The position numbers were made by a program, and so were the translations under genes. From Lepisosteus oculatus (Eukaryota > Chordata > Actinopteri > Semionotiformes > Lepisosteidae): 64,000 nucleotides of DNA. The first letter of the stretch is position 1, and each line of letters opens with the position of its first letter. The notes under the pieces were generated by a model. That model did no database searches and was not told where the DNA came from. It saw only the letters and a program-made list of their open reading frames with translations. The stretch spans positions 40,590,975 to 40,654,974 of the forward strand of contig NC_090709.1 in NCBI RefSeq assembly GCF_040954835.1. The letters run 5' to 3'. Below are positions 22,561 through 33,493 of the stretch, in pieces.

Positions 22561-23189
22561 GCAGGCAGCGGAGCCCTTCAGTCCAGCCTTGGCTGGGGAA
22601 GAGAGTGGTTGTGCTGAGCAGAGCAGGAGAAAAGAGCTTCAGAGCTGTTTTGCTGCTGTTGCTGTGTCGGAAGAGGAGAAGGTCTGAACTGGGAGTGCTG
22701 GGAGGACTGGGCCCAGGTGAGAACCTCGACCCCTCCCAGCTAAAAAAGATGGGGAGAACAACCAGTGATGAGTCTCCAAATGAGAGAGGGTCACCAGCAC
22801 ACATCCATCCCCTGTCCCTGAGAAACAAGCCCAGGAAGAAATAAGGGCCCCTGTCCAGTCTAGTTCTAGAGGTTCATGAGGGCTCCTGCTGAGCCTCCAC
22901 GGTGAGAAAAGAGAAACACTGGCCCTGCCTGCACCCCAGGGCCCCCCCCCACTGGCCTTCAAACAGCCGGAACACAGATCCTGCTCCCAGGGGAGAGGAC
23001 TGATTCAGGAAGAGATGAATAAAATCTGAACCCAGCCCCCAGCTTGTCCTTCCATCTCTTCCTTTCTTAAAACTGCTGCCAGTTTCTCTGCAGCTCAGAT
23101 GTCCTCTTCCCACCCCCAAGTCCAACTACCTGAACAGACCCCTGCCTCCACCTTCCACCCCTCTGCAGGAGCTGAGCTCCCGTACCCTC

Positions 23190-23275
23190 CTTATATACAG
23201 CAGCTGAGCCTCATTAACCCAGGGGAGGCAGCCTATTGGCCACCACCATCCTCATGGCCTGCTGGGAAATGTAGT
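23190..23275 (-). promoter_or_regulatory. Promoter-like module P1', right arm
   Basis: Minus-strand copy of P1: the ZNF143-type motif is the complement of 23257-23275, CCAAT the complement of 23235-23239, and TATATAAG the complement of 23190-23197. It points to the palindrome centre, converging on P2'. All three core elements are unmutated relative to the left arm. Confidence 0.55.
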
Positions 23276-23284
23276 TCATGAAGT

Positions 23285-24240
23285 CCTGAAGCAGGACAGT
23301 CCCAGTGAGAGAGTAACAGAGGGTTGAGACTGTACCCCTCCCTTGGCCCATCTTAAACACACTCCTCCACTGCCCCACCTGCATCTCTCAGTGTAAGACC
23401 AGTCCAGCCTGGAGCAGATGACTGCACCAGGGAGCCAAGAGCAAGGTGGTGTGTTATATTGAAAAGAAAGCAGACTGTTGTCTCTGTGGAATAGTAACCT
23501 GCTCTCTCCCTCTTGAACAGTTAAGAGCTCCTGCTCAACCTCTATCGCTCGTATCCAGAGGCAGCAGGTGGATTAATATTCAGTCTCCCCAGTACTTACT
23601 GGCTTCAGTCACAGCTCAGTCAGCTCTCTCCCCTTTCAGATAGAGGGGTGGTGTGTTTGTACACAGCTCCTGCTGCTCACAGGCTACATCTCCTCCAGGA
23701 GACCTATTCCTTCTACCGGCACACAGACACCACGCAGAGCTCTGTCCTGGAGCACAACTCCAGCCAGGAGTCACACACCTCTCCCATAACCCTGTCACAG
23801 CTCAGAGCAGTTAAATCAGGGCGCATTACAACCTTAAAAACACATCTAGGAGCCCCCACACAGTCACAACACAAAAGAGCACCCAAGAGCTGGGACTGGT
23901 CCCTCAATACACAAGTCCACTTCATGATGACCACAGAACAGGAGAACTCTGGACGTGCATGTTCCTAATCCGTTAGGAAAGGAAAAATGAAGCCAAACGG
24001 AACCCAAAGATGGGCTAGAACTGGAAAAAAGGGAGTTGTGCCCAAACAGTAGGACTGTTCCAAAAAGAGTCTTCCTCCTCTCTCTGAGACACCACTCCCC
24101 TGCCTCCATTCCCCCACCCCACCTCACAGGGGGGCCCTGGGGGGTCTCATGTTCCCTGTTTGAACACCTCTATCACCTGTGGGGAAAAAACAGAAGGACT
24201 CCAGCTCCAGCCTCACCCAGTGAGAGGGTGTAAAACACAG
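23285..24240. repeat. Palindrome unique block, outer part, right arm
   Basis: Mirror of 17.47-18.48 kb, including the minus-strand 60-aa open frame at 23,616-23,798. No recognisable protein domain. Confidence 0.65.
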
Positions 24241-24379
24241 GAACAAGCTCAGGCTCAAAGAGGCTCAAGCTTAGGAAAGGACATTGTCCACTGCAGCACC
24301 ATACTGGGGAGTGGACAGGTAGGGATTAAAATAGTAAGAGTAGTACAGCCGTCTGACCCATTCACAACAGAACAGTCCC

Positions 24380-27300
24380 CCAGTGGAGTGTGACAGTACA
24401 GGAGCCAGGTGTGATATTAGAACAGCAGTCCTGAGCCAAGGCAGCAAATCACAGTATTACATTACATACCTTTACATCTTACAATCAGGTACAGGTGAGA
24501 GTTTGGGTCATATATCTGAGTATTACACTACAATACAAATTATAAAGGTGACAGTTCACATGACACTATTGACAGTAGACTAGTATAGACAGTATTGAGT
24601 ACAGGTGACAGATTTAGACAGAAGTGAGTATTACACTGCAGCACAGTCCACAGGTTTAGGTCTTACAACACAATACAGGTAACAGAGCACAGGGCAGTAC
24701 AGGACACAGGGCTGTGTATTACAACACAATACAGGTAACAAAGCAGTACTGTACTCTAGGCTAAGAATTACAATCAACTACAGGTGACATTTTCATATAG
24801 AAATCTGTTACACTCAAATACAGTAGAGAGGGTGATTGTTACATGGTGAAAGTGACAGTTCAATAGAATAGTCCATATCTTACAGTAGTACAATACCCAG
24901 GCATGAGTAAGAGAACAGGACAGATAACAGTTCCAAACAAAAGTGAGTATTACAACACACCAGAGGTAACAGTTCACATAATACAGTACAGAGGGCTGAG
25001 TATTACAGTCAAGTACCAGTGATGTTTTCTGTTAGTCCACACTCCATATGTCACACTGAAATACAGTACAGAGCAAGTGTTACATTATAGTACAGGTGAC
25101 AGTTCAGTATGCCAGTCCATCTGTTACAACACCATACACTACAGAGGTCTGAGTATTAACAAACAGTACAGTTGACAGTTCAACACACCAGTCTTAATTT
25201 TACAATAGTCCACAGGACAGTGTTACAGTTAAGCACAGATGACATTGTCAGATAGTTCACTCTGCATGTGTTACACTGAAACAGTACAGAGATCTGAGTG
25301 TTACAACGTTGGACAAGTGACAGTTCAGTATACAACACCGTACACTAGAGCAGGCTGCATCCTGAAAAACAGTACAGATGACAGTTCAATACCCCAGTCT
25401 TAATTTTACAACAGCACAGTGTTACAACACAGTTGAAGTAGGAATCTACATCAGCAGCTGTAGGCAGCACAGGAACAAGTCCAGGGTTCTCCCCTGCTGA
25501 AAAGACAAGAAAGGAAACATTTCAGCTGTGGCATAACAGTTCAGTCTTTTAATGATTACAGGTGACCGTTTGTACTACCATATAATAACCTGACCCGTGT
25601 ACCAGTTAATATGGAGGATATTACAACAATACAGATGACAGATACAGTGCTGATGTTTACAATAGATTACAGGTGACAGTTGACATTACAGAACAAAAGG
25701 GTATTATTACACACAAGAAGTAACAGTTCACAAATTCTAATGTGGAGTACAGCTCATTTTTTGTTTGATCAGTTTTAGAGAAAGTTTGTTTTTAAGCCTT
25801 AAAATCCCGACCAGGTTTTCGGTGTGCTTTTTGCCCTCAGTCTAGTTCTACGCCATCAACTTGCTGTTAAAGTAACATACAACACAGAGGTCTGGTATTA
25901 CCATCAAGTACAGCTGAATGTGTCGAGCAGAAGTCTGAATTTTACACTGAAATACAGGTTGACGAGGGACTGTTACAAAAGGGTACAAGTGACAGTTCAG
26001 TACACCACTCCCTCTACTCTAACAGCACAGTACACAGGGCTGAGTATTAGAATAGGACAGTTGAAGTTTCAGCACCCAGCCTTGTGTATTAAAGTACACT
26101 GCCAGTGAAGGTCTCAGTAATGGTTGTAGTACGGAGTAATAAAGTTCAGTCTGAACAAGAGATCAGCACACTAGGTTAAGTACTTTAGTACAGTCCAAGT
26201 GAGGAGTTGAGCACACAGATCTGAGAATTATTTATTTTTATTTTTTTTAAAGGTGAGAGGTGTGTCAATGACTACTGAAACCCAGGCAAGGTAAGAGTGT
26301 AGTACAGATGAGTATACAAGTACTCTATAGATGAAGGTTCAGCATACACGTCCCTGAATATTACAGATCCGTACAAGTGAGTTCAGCAGACTGGTTTAAG
26401 TATTAAAGCTCAGTACTGGTTAGAGTTCAGAACAAGTCTGAGCACTGTAAAATAGTACCAGTCAGACATGCGAGGTCACAGACCTGAGTATTACAACAGT
26501 ACAGGTTACAGTTCATCCCACAGGGCTGAGTATTCTAATAGTACAGTTGACAGTCCAGCACACATACTTGAGTATAAAAATACACTGCTTGTGAAGGTTT
26601 AGCATACATGTGTGTACAAGTGAGTATTAAAGCTCAATTACAGTACAAGTTAGGGATCAGCACACTGGTTTCACATTTATAGTACAGCAAAGATGAGTAA
26701 AGCACACAGGTGTGTCATTGAACACAACTCCATAGAGGTAGGAGTGTAGCACACACGAGTATTGAAGTACACTACAGATGAAGGCTCAGCATACACATCT
26801 CTGAGTATTGAAGCTCAATACAAGCACACCTCCCTGGTTTAAGTATTTCAGTACAGTCCAGGTGAGATCTGACGACAGATTGAAGTATTAAAGTACAGTC
26901 AATGTAAGAGTTAAGTTTACAGGTTTAAGTATTACCACACATTACAGCTCAGTGGAGAGGAGATTTCAGAACACAGGTTTCAGTATTTAAAACACAGAAA
27001 AAAGCACTGGTTTAAGTTTTTTAGTCCAGAACTGACCACACCGATCTGAGAATTAAAAAAATTTAAAACACGAGTGTAAAGCACACAGGCACAACATGAA
27101 GTATTAAAACTCAATCAAGGTAAGAATGTAGCACACAGATTCAAGTATTGAAGTACGCTACAGATGAAGGTTCAGCATACACGTCTCTGAAAATTAAAGC
27201 TCACTTACAAGTTAAGGTTCAGCACAGTGGTTTAAGTATTTTAGTCCAGTCCAGGTGAGAGCTGAGCACAGAGTTTGAGTATTAAAGCCCACTTACAACT

Positions 27301-27725
27301 TGGAGTTCAGCACACTGGTTTAAGTATGATAGTCCAGTCCACATGAGGGGTCAGTACACACTTGAGTATTAAAGCACAGTAAAAGGTCACAGTTCAGCAC
27401 TCATGTGTCAATGTGAGAATTAAATTAAGTACAAGTTCAGCACCCTGGTTTCAGTATTCCAGCACAGTCCACAGGATAGCTCAGCACACAGGTCTGTCAT
27501 TGAGAATTAAAGCTCAGGACAGGAGAGAGTTACTTATACAAGTGTGAGGATTACCAGTATTAACGCTCAGTGCAGATAGGAGTACAGTACACAGGATTAA
27601 GTGTTCAAGTGTTATATAGGAAAGACTTCAGCACACTGGTATTTATCATTGAGTAACAAGGCTCAGTACAGGTGAAAGTTCAACACAGACACGTCAATGT
27701 ATTAAGGTGCAATACTCTTGAATTG
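24380..27725 (-). repeat. Long degenerate ~55-60-bp array, right arm
   Basis: Complement of the 13.65-17.45 kb array: GAGTATTA, CAGTACAGGTGACAGTT and CAGCACACAGG words. It is about 450 bp shorter than its partner. Confidence 0.85.
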
Positions 27726-27879
27726 AGTACACCATTGTCAGCACTCCACTCCCTACAGTACAGCCACTGATAACCATGATCAGAACAGTCCATCTGAGCA
27801 AAGTACCTCACTCTGGGGATACAAGACTGTGTCCCCTCTGGAATCAAACCTGCAACCCACAGTCAAAAAGCCCTGAAAA

Positions 27880-29450
27880 ATAGACAGGAGAGGTTTCAAG
27901 TCTTCATGCATACCCGTCTTCCCACTGGCCGCCTCTGGGCAGCCCGGAAAATACAGGATCAATCCCAACACCACATCCATACCTGCCTCTTGACTGTCTG
28001 CTTGTGGACATCATGGAAAATTAGGGAACAAGAACACAGGACAGGGTTCAAACTTCATACAAACCCGTCTTCCACAATGTCAGGCTCTGCACTTTTCCTG
28101 GAAAATAAGGAAAAAAAACAGGGAGAGAGCAGCTAACCTCTATCCCAACTCCTCATACATACCTGTCTTCCCACTGGCAGCCTCTGGACATCCTGGAAAA
28201 CTACAGAAATGAAAACGGGAGAGAGCATCAACCTCCATCCACACTGGTCTTCCCACTGGCTGTTTTCTGGACATCTCTAGGATGTCTAGCTAGACATCTG
28301 TCTAGCAGCATCTGAACTCCAATCCGTCTTCCCACTGTCAATTCTTTTGGATATCCTGGAAGTTAGGGAAAAAATACAGGAGAGGGTAACCAACCTCTAT
28401 CCCAACTCTTCATCCATACTGGTCTTCCCACTGTCAGCCACTGGACATTCTGGAAAACTACAGCAATGATCACAGGACAGAGCATCAACCTCCATCCACA
28501 CTGGTCTCCCCACTGTCTGCCCCTGCATTGGAGTCCATCTTGACCTTTGACCCCTGACTTGTATATGAGCTCAGAGAGCAGGAGACGCTGCTGGAGACAG
28601 GAGAGCATCAATCCCCATTCTGTCTTGCTCATCCACACTGGTCTTCCCACTGTCAGCCACTGGACATGCTGGAAAATAAGAAAAGAGACAGGAGAGAGTA
28701 TCAACCTCCATTCCAACTCCTATTCCATACCAGTCTCTCCACTGGTAATTTTACAGGCATCCTAGAAAATCAGGGAAAAGATTATAGGAGAAAACATCCA
28801 ACCTCTATCCCAGCCATGCTTGTCTCTCCACTGTCTGCCCCTGGACACCCTGGAAAATAAGGAAAAGAAACGGGAGAGGGTTTAATCTTCATACAGCCCA
28901 TCATCTTCCCACTGCCTGCCACTGGACAGCCTGTCTTCCCATTGGATATTCTGGAAAACCACAGAAATGATCACAGGACTTCATCCACACTGGTCTTCCC
29001 ACTGACTTCCCCTGGATTGAAGTCCACCTTGACCTTTGACCCCTGACTGTTTGACCTCAGAGAGCAGGAGACGCTGCTGGAGACAATGGGGATTGATGGT
29101 CTCCTCTATTCATACCCATCTTCCCACTGGCAGCCCCTGAACATCCTGGAAAATGAGAAAAGAGAGACAGGAGTGAGCATCCAACATCCATTCCAACTCC
29201 TCCTCCATACCCGTCTTCCCACTGTCCATTTTATGGACATCCTAGAAAATCAGGGAAAAGATTCTAGGAGAGAACATCCAACCTCTATCCCAGCCATACC
29301 CATCTCTCCACTGTCTGCCCCTGGACATCCTGGAAAAATAGAGGGAAAAAAAAACAAGGGTTCAATCTTCATACATGCATGTCTTCCCAGTGTAAGCCGC
29401 TGGACTTACTGGAAAATGGAAAAGGGAAGAGAGACAGGAGAGAGCATCCC
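27880..29450 (-). repeat. Degenerate minisatellite (CTGGAAAAT unit), right arm
   Basis: Complement of the 11.1-13.6 kb array: CATACCCGTCTTCCCACTG, GGACATCCTGGAAAAT and GACAGGAGAGAGCATC words. Confidence 0.8.
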
Positions 29451-29639
29451 ACCTCCATCCCAGGACACGCTGCTGTAGGCTGCACAACTGTGACAACTGG
29501 TTCCTGTGTCTGAGGGCAGCAGTCTGGCTCTGCAGTCTCTCTGTGCCTGGTCATCTGGCTTCAGCCCAGCGCTCACCTCTCACTCAAGATTGTGTTAATT
29601 CAACAATAACATACTTCACCAGGCTCTTATCAACTAGTA

Positions 29640-30110
29640 ACTTTATAACAGTTCTCCTCTCTCACTAGTAGGGTTGTGTGTTCATGCCCTGAGTGTGACA
29701 CAGGAGTGACAGGACTAACCTGACCTTGTGCTCGAGCTGGACTCGGGTTCGAAAGTGTAGTGTCAACAGCACACTGACCAGGATCTTGTGGGCAAGAGAC
29801 AGCAGGAGGTCAGGACACAGCCCTGAGGGTCACCCCCTGGAGCCCCGATAGGAGGAGAGCCAGTGGACTCCTCGCCTGGAGCTCATCTCTAAGGAGCAGC
29901 CTGAATCAGGGTCGTCTGCAGCTTTTCGTCATCATGGTCATCCTCACAGGCTTCGGTAGGCAGGAGATCAGGACACCCTGGATGTCTCCTCGAGACGACT
30001 CCTGCTCTGTCCCCTCGGAGTCTGTGGATCCAGATTGGTCCGATCAGCACCGATCATGTAAGACCAGCGTCACCTGCGAGGGACAGCCAGTGAAGGAGAG
30101 ACTCACCTGG
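29640..30110 (-). repeat. Palindrome block D, right-arm copy
   Basis: Single inverted copy of the block that is present twice in the left arm. It begins at the ACTAGTAGGGTTGTGTGTTCATG word and ends at GACAGCCAGTGAAGGAGAG. Confidence 0.8.
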
Positions 30111-30760
30111 TCTGCACTCACCTGCCTGGCACCTCGTGCCCTTCGGTGCCGATGGGGTACCCTGTATCCTGCGCTGACCAGTCAAGAACATCCTCTTGTC
30201 CTCTACCCGCAGGTCTGGGGGTGCCCTCTCGTGCCTGGTACAGGGTCTGACCTGGCTCCTGGTGGGAATAAACATGCCTGAAGGCAGCCTGTGCTCCACC
30301 AAGTCCCGACTGCTCCGGTCCAGAGCTGCTGTTCTGGTGACCCGTCCTGGAGAAACACAGATGTGTTGTCCACAAGTGTGTCGTCTCCCCTTCCTCACCT
30401 CGTTCAGAGGTTCCGAGACCCCTGGGCTCCTCCTCCTCCTCCTGGCCAGCCCGAGTCTCCGGGGGGGGGTCCAGGCGCTGGGCTCCTCCCAGAGTCGAGG
30501 TCCAGGAGGAGTTTCTTCCTGTTGGCTTCTCCCAGATCTTCCAGACTCCTCAGGCCTGAGCCAGGCTGGGAGGAGGGAACCTTCCCTGAGATCCTGGAGA
30601 CCGACGTCCAGACGAGACGACCGGAGAGATGGAGCCGATGGGGGAGGATGAGGGCGTCAGGGCTCCTGGTGTCTGACTGGGAGAGAGCTCCAATGTTGGG
30701 GCATCTGTCCTCCCTCTTGAATTTTCCTCCTTCAGGATCCCACAGATCATGGTTGAGTGT
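30110..30760 (-). repeat. Palindrome block C, right copy
   Basis: Inverted counterpart of 8.94-9.74 kb. The minus-strand frame 30,550-30,750 repeats nearly the same residues as the plus-strand frame at 8,939-9,150. Confidence 0.75.
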
Positions 30761-30829
30761 GTTCAGTGTCACACAGGAATGTTCTTTGGCTTCAACTGTC
30801 TGGTACCCAACTCCTCCAGCTCTCACCTG

Positions 30830-31620
30830 GCTGGTTCCCCACTCCTCTCACCTTTACAGTGAACACGGAGAGACCCACTGGTTTAGTGACTCACCATTGC
30901 AGTGAACACCCAGCACAGAGACTATGTAGTAAAATAATTAATCACAAAATAAACTGAAGTTTTTTTGGATGGCCATTGCTGAACACCCAGCATAGTGAAG
31001 ATGCAATAATTATTCGTAGAAGGCAGTGACTGGTTTAGTGTCCACCCATTACAGTGAACATTCTGTACAGAAAATATTTAATGAAATGATAAACAATGAC
31101 ATCAACAGGTGTAGTGACTTACCATTTTAGAGAATATCTTGTAAACCATTACTGTGAATTTCCAACACAGAAAGTTATCGATGACAGTGAATACCCAGTA
31201 CAGGGCCTATCAGTCACAGAGAATAATTACAGTGCTTATCTGTTACAGTGAATACCAGTTAGTGAATAATTGTAATTATCTTTTACAACAAGATACCAGT
31301 AACAGTGACTGGCCATTACAGTGAATAAGAGTGAGTATTCAGGACAAAGACTGTTGTGACTAACCATTACTATCCAGTAAACTGAATATCCAACAAAAAC
31401 TGCCTGGATCAGTGACTAACCATTAGAGAGAAACTCCAGCACAGTGAAGACACAAAAAGATATTTAGGAAAGAAACTGGTTTAGTGACCTACCATCCCAG
31501 TGCATTCCCAGCATGGGAAATAGGCAAATGAACTAATTATTCAGGAAGCAGACTGGAGAGACTGTCTGGTTTAGTGGTTAACAAGTACAGAGAATATCCA
31601 GAAAAGGAGTCCTTGTTAAT
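30830..31620 (-). repeat. Degenerate array at outer end of right arm
   Basis: Diverged words complementary to TTCACTGTACTGG (for example CAGTGAATACCCAGTACAG). This matches the arrays at 7.6-8.1 and 8.5-8.9 kb and marks the approximate limit of detectable symmetry. Confidence 0.65.
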
Positions 31621-31884
31621 TCTGTCAGGTTTTCAGTCGTTTTGGTACAAAATCGTCCTTCATGAAGCAACACCTGCAGACTTCCACTGATCTGGTCCAA
31701 ACTTCCATCTCCGTTCTCCAGGGAATCATGTGGGCTTGTGAGGAGAATCGGAGTTGAACAATAATAAACTTTGACATATTCATACCTGGTCGGATATTAA
31801 AATTATCATATGCTCAGTATAGCTGGTAATACTCAAACTTACGTCCACACTAAACCCGACAGTGAAGTAGCTGTCTCTGCGACT

Positions 31885-32036
31885 CTGGACTGTATAAATA
31901 AATACAGGACAGGTGTGTCTCTAGACTGTATAAATAAATACAGGACAGGTGTGTCTCTAGACTGTATAAATAAATACAGGACAGGTGTGTCTCTGGACCG
32001 CGCGCCTCTAGACTGTATAAATACAGGACAGGTGCA
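31885..32036 (+). repeat. 36-bp repeat carrying four TATAAATA boxes
   Basis: TATAAATA occurs at 31893, 31929 and 31965 (36-bp period) and at 32016. It sits inside a unit CTAGACTGTATAAATA…GGACAGGTGTGT. Whether it acts as a core promoter is unknown, and no downstream gene on + was recognised. Confidence 0.8.
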
Positions 32037-32389
32037 CCTCACTCAGCTCTCTCTCCTGCTCCGTGACTGAGCTAGTGGAGACACATGCAGAAAGAGAGCA
32101 GAGAACAGGGTGAAGATCAGACTCACTTGTGCTGTGGTCAACACATCAGGGTGGGCTCTTCTTCCTTTCCCTGTAAATTTCAAGACCAGAAACCCTTCAG
32201 CACAGGCAGCGAGTTCTCCTCCTCAGTGTCATTACTAATGTCATGCTCCTGCCCAGCTTTAATCAGCAAACAGGAACATGAGGGTGGATGAGACTGAGGA
32301 AGAACTACAATGAGTTGTTTTTCCTACAACAGACAAGACAGATCACAAAGAGGAGGAGTCATCTGGCCCATCTTACCCTCTGGCAGTTA

Positions 32390-32510
32390 GGAGTTACAAG
32401 TCTGGAGGATCTTGAGAGAAGCCAGGGTTCAACAACATGGCCGGGCAGCTTGTTCCCCACCTCCACCAGCCTCTGTGTAATGAAGTGTAGATATGACCCA
32501 TCCAAGAGCA
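32390..32510 (-). repeat. Single LINE reverse-transcriptase C-terminal remnant
   Basis: A minus-strand frame reads HFITQRLVEVGNKLPGHVVEP, the same conserved tail (TQR-V-VGN-LP-VVE) as the 121-bp minisatellite but as one unexpanded copy. It supports a LINE origin for that minisatellite. Confidence 0.6.
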
Positions 32511-33033
32511 AGCTCCAACTTCCACCCACCTGCTGGGAATAAACACTTCCACAAGGAAGTAATGCAACCAACGTCTCCATTTTTCCCCAGAGGATTTAAA
32601 GACTGAACACACCTCCTTCATCTGCCCTTGACCCACCATCAGGATGTCCCACACAGAGCACAAGCAGCCTCACAGGACCACTGCTCTTGCCTCCTCGAGG
32701 TATCAGTCTGGCTCTCTTCCCAGTTTGAACTCACCCCCACACAGCTGCAAGAAAATATTTTCATCTCTCAACACTGAGATCACATCCCGCCACACCCTAG
32801 ATAAAGAAGAGAGTGGGATTTGTCCCACCTGTAAGCAGTCTGGTGCCTCTTCTGATGGGGATCTCTCCTCCGTCTCTGGTGGTGCAGTAGGACAGTCCGT
32901 CTCTCTGAGCCTCTCAATTCTCAGACCGGGAGAGTGAGTGGAGCTGGAAGACCAACAGGACTGAGAACGATACAAGAACCCCCTCTGTCAGGAGTGGAGA
33001 CCCCTCTAGTCCCCCTGCTGTAGACCTGCTCAC

Positions 33034-33318
33034 CCTCCACAGTGACGATCGCAGTGCTGATGGTGTTTCCCTGAAGATCCCTCACTGTGTAGCTCCCCTG
33101 ATCAGACGCCCTCAGCTCCTGCAGCCTGAGCTCCTGATTGTCCACTGACACTCTGTCTCTGTACTGGGGGACACAGCTGGCTGTGCTGCTCTGGACAGAA
33201 CACACTGAGGTCCAGTCTCCTGAGCCTGCAGGGTCAAACAGCACCTCCACCGGCTCTCCAGTGAACAGGGGGACAGACAGAGAGGCTCCAGTCTTCAGGG
33301 TAACATTGTCTCTGCGAG
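33034..33318 (-). pseudogene. Lone Ig-like domain exon (non-canonical, C-x8-C)
   Basis: A 285-bp phase-1 exon with intact borders: acceptor GATTGTCTTCCAG before 33318 and donor G|GTGAGC after 33034. It is open throughout and encodes one Ig-like domain. The DQGSYTV motif replaces the usual D-x-G-x-Y-x-C, so the canonical cysteine is absent, and a CSVQSSTASC pair is present instead. It is nearly identical to the fourth domain exon of the receptor gene at 57,971-64,000. I find no signal exon upstream, where satellite DNA interrupts, and no transmembrane exon downstream. It is therefore probably a fragment of a duplicated receptor gene, although an exon of a larger gene cannot be excluded. Confidence 0.75.
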
Positions 33319-33409
33319 CTGGAAGACAATCAGGACAGAGAGCGATATAAGAACCCCCCTCTGTCAGGAGTGGAGACCCCTGTAGTCCCCCTACTGTAGA
33401 CCTGCTCAC

Positions 33410-33492
33410 CCTCCACAGTGACGATCGCAGTGCTGATGGTTTTTCCCTGAAGGTCCCTCACTGTGTAGCTCCCCTGATCAGACGCCCTCAGG
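33410..33492 (-). pseudogene. Truncated Ig exon copy
   Basis: The 3' third of the same exon (from the DQGSYTV codons to the donor) is repeated, then cut off abruptly at ~33,492 by satellite sequence. Together with the 91-bp intron 33319-33409 this shows that exon plus intron had been tandemly duplicated before one copy was truncated. A similar residual splice-site scrap follows at about 32,940 on the other side. Confidence 0.75.
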
Positions 33493-33493
33493 T

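Larger units (their letters stand above)
8500..31620. repeat. Giant imperfect palindrome (~23 kb inverted repeat)
   Basis: Sequence blocks left of ~20,900 reappear in reverse order and reverse complement to the right. Open frames show this directly. A 60-aa frame at 17,978-18,160 (+) recurs at 23,616-23,798 (-) with 55 of 60 residues the same. A ~100-aa frame at 19,348-19,650 (-) recurs at 22,376-22,687 (+) with three substitutions and one 3-residue indel. A frame at 8,939 (+) recurs at 30,550-30,750 (-). Outer ends are approximate because the terminal arrays are degenerate. The left arm is about 2 kb longer, mainly from an internal direct duplication (9.74-10.14 versus 11.41-11.85 kb). Confidence 0.93.
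20913..31620 (-). repeat. Palindrome right arm
   Basis: Same blocks as the left arm in mirror order: pyrimidine-rich core (20.92-21.69 kb), SINE block (21.72-22.29), promoter-bearing unique block (22.37-24.24), ~60-bp array (24.38-27.72), CTGGAAAAT minisatellite (27.88-29.45), one copy of block D (29.64-30.11), G-rich block (30.11-30.76), degenerate array (30.83-31.62). Substitutions and indels between the arms show that this is not an exact read-through copy. Confidence 0.9.
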
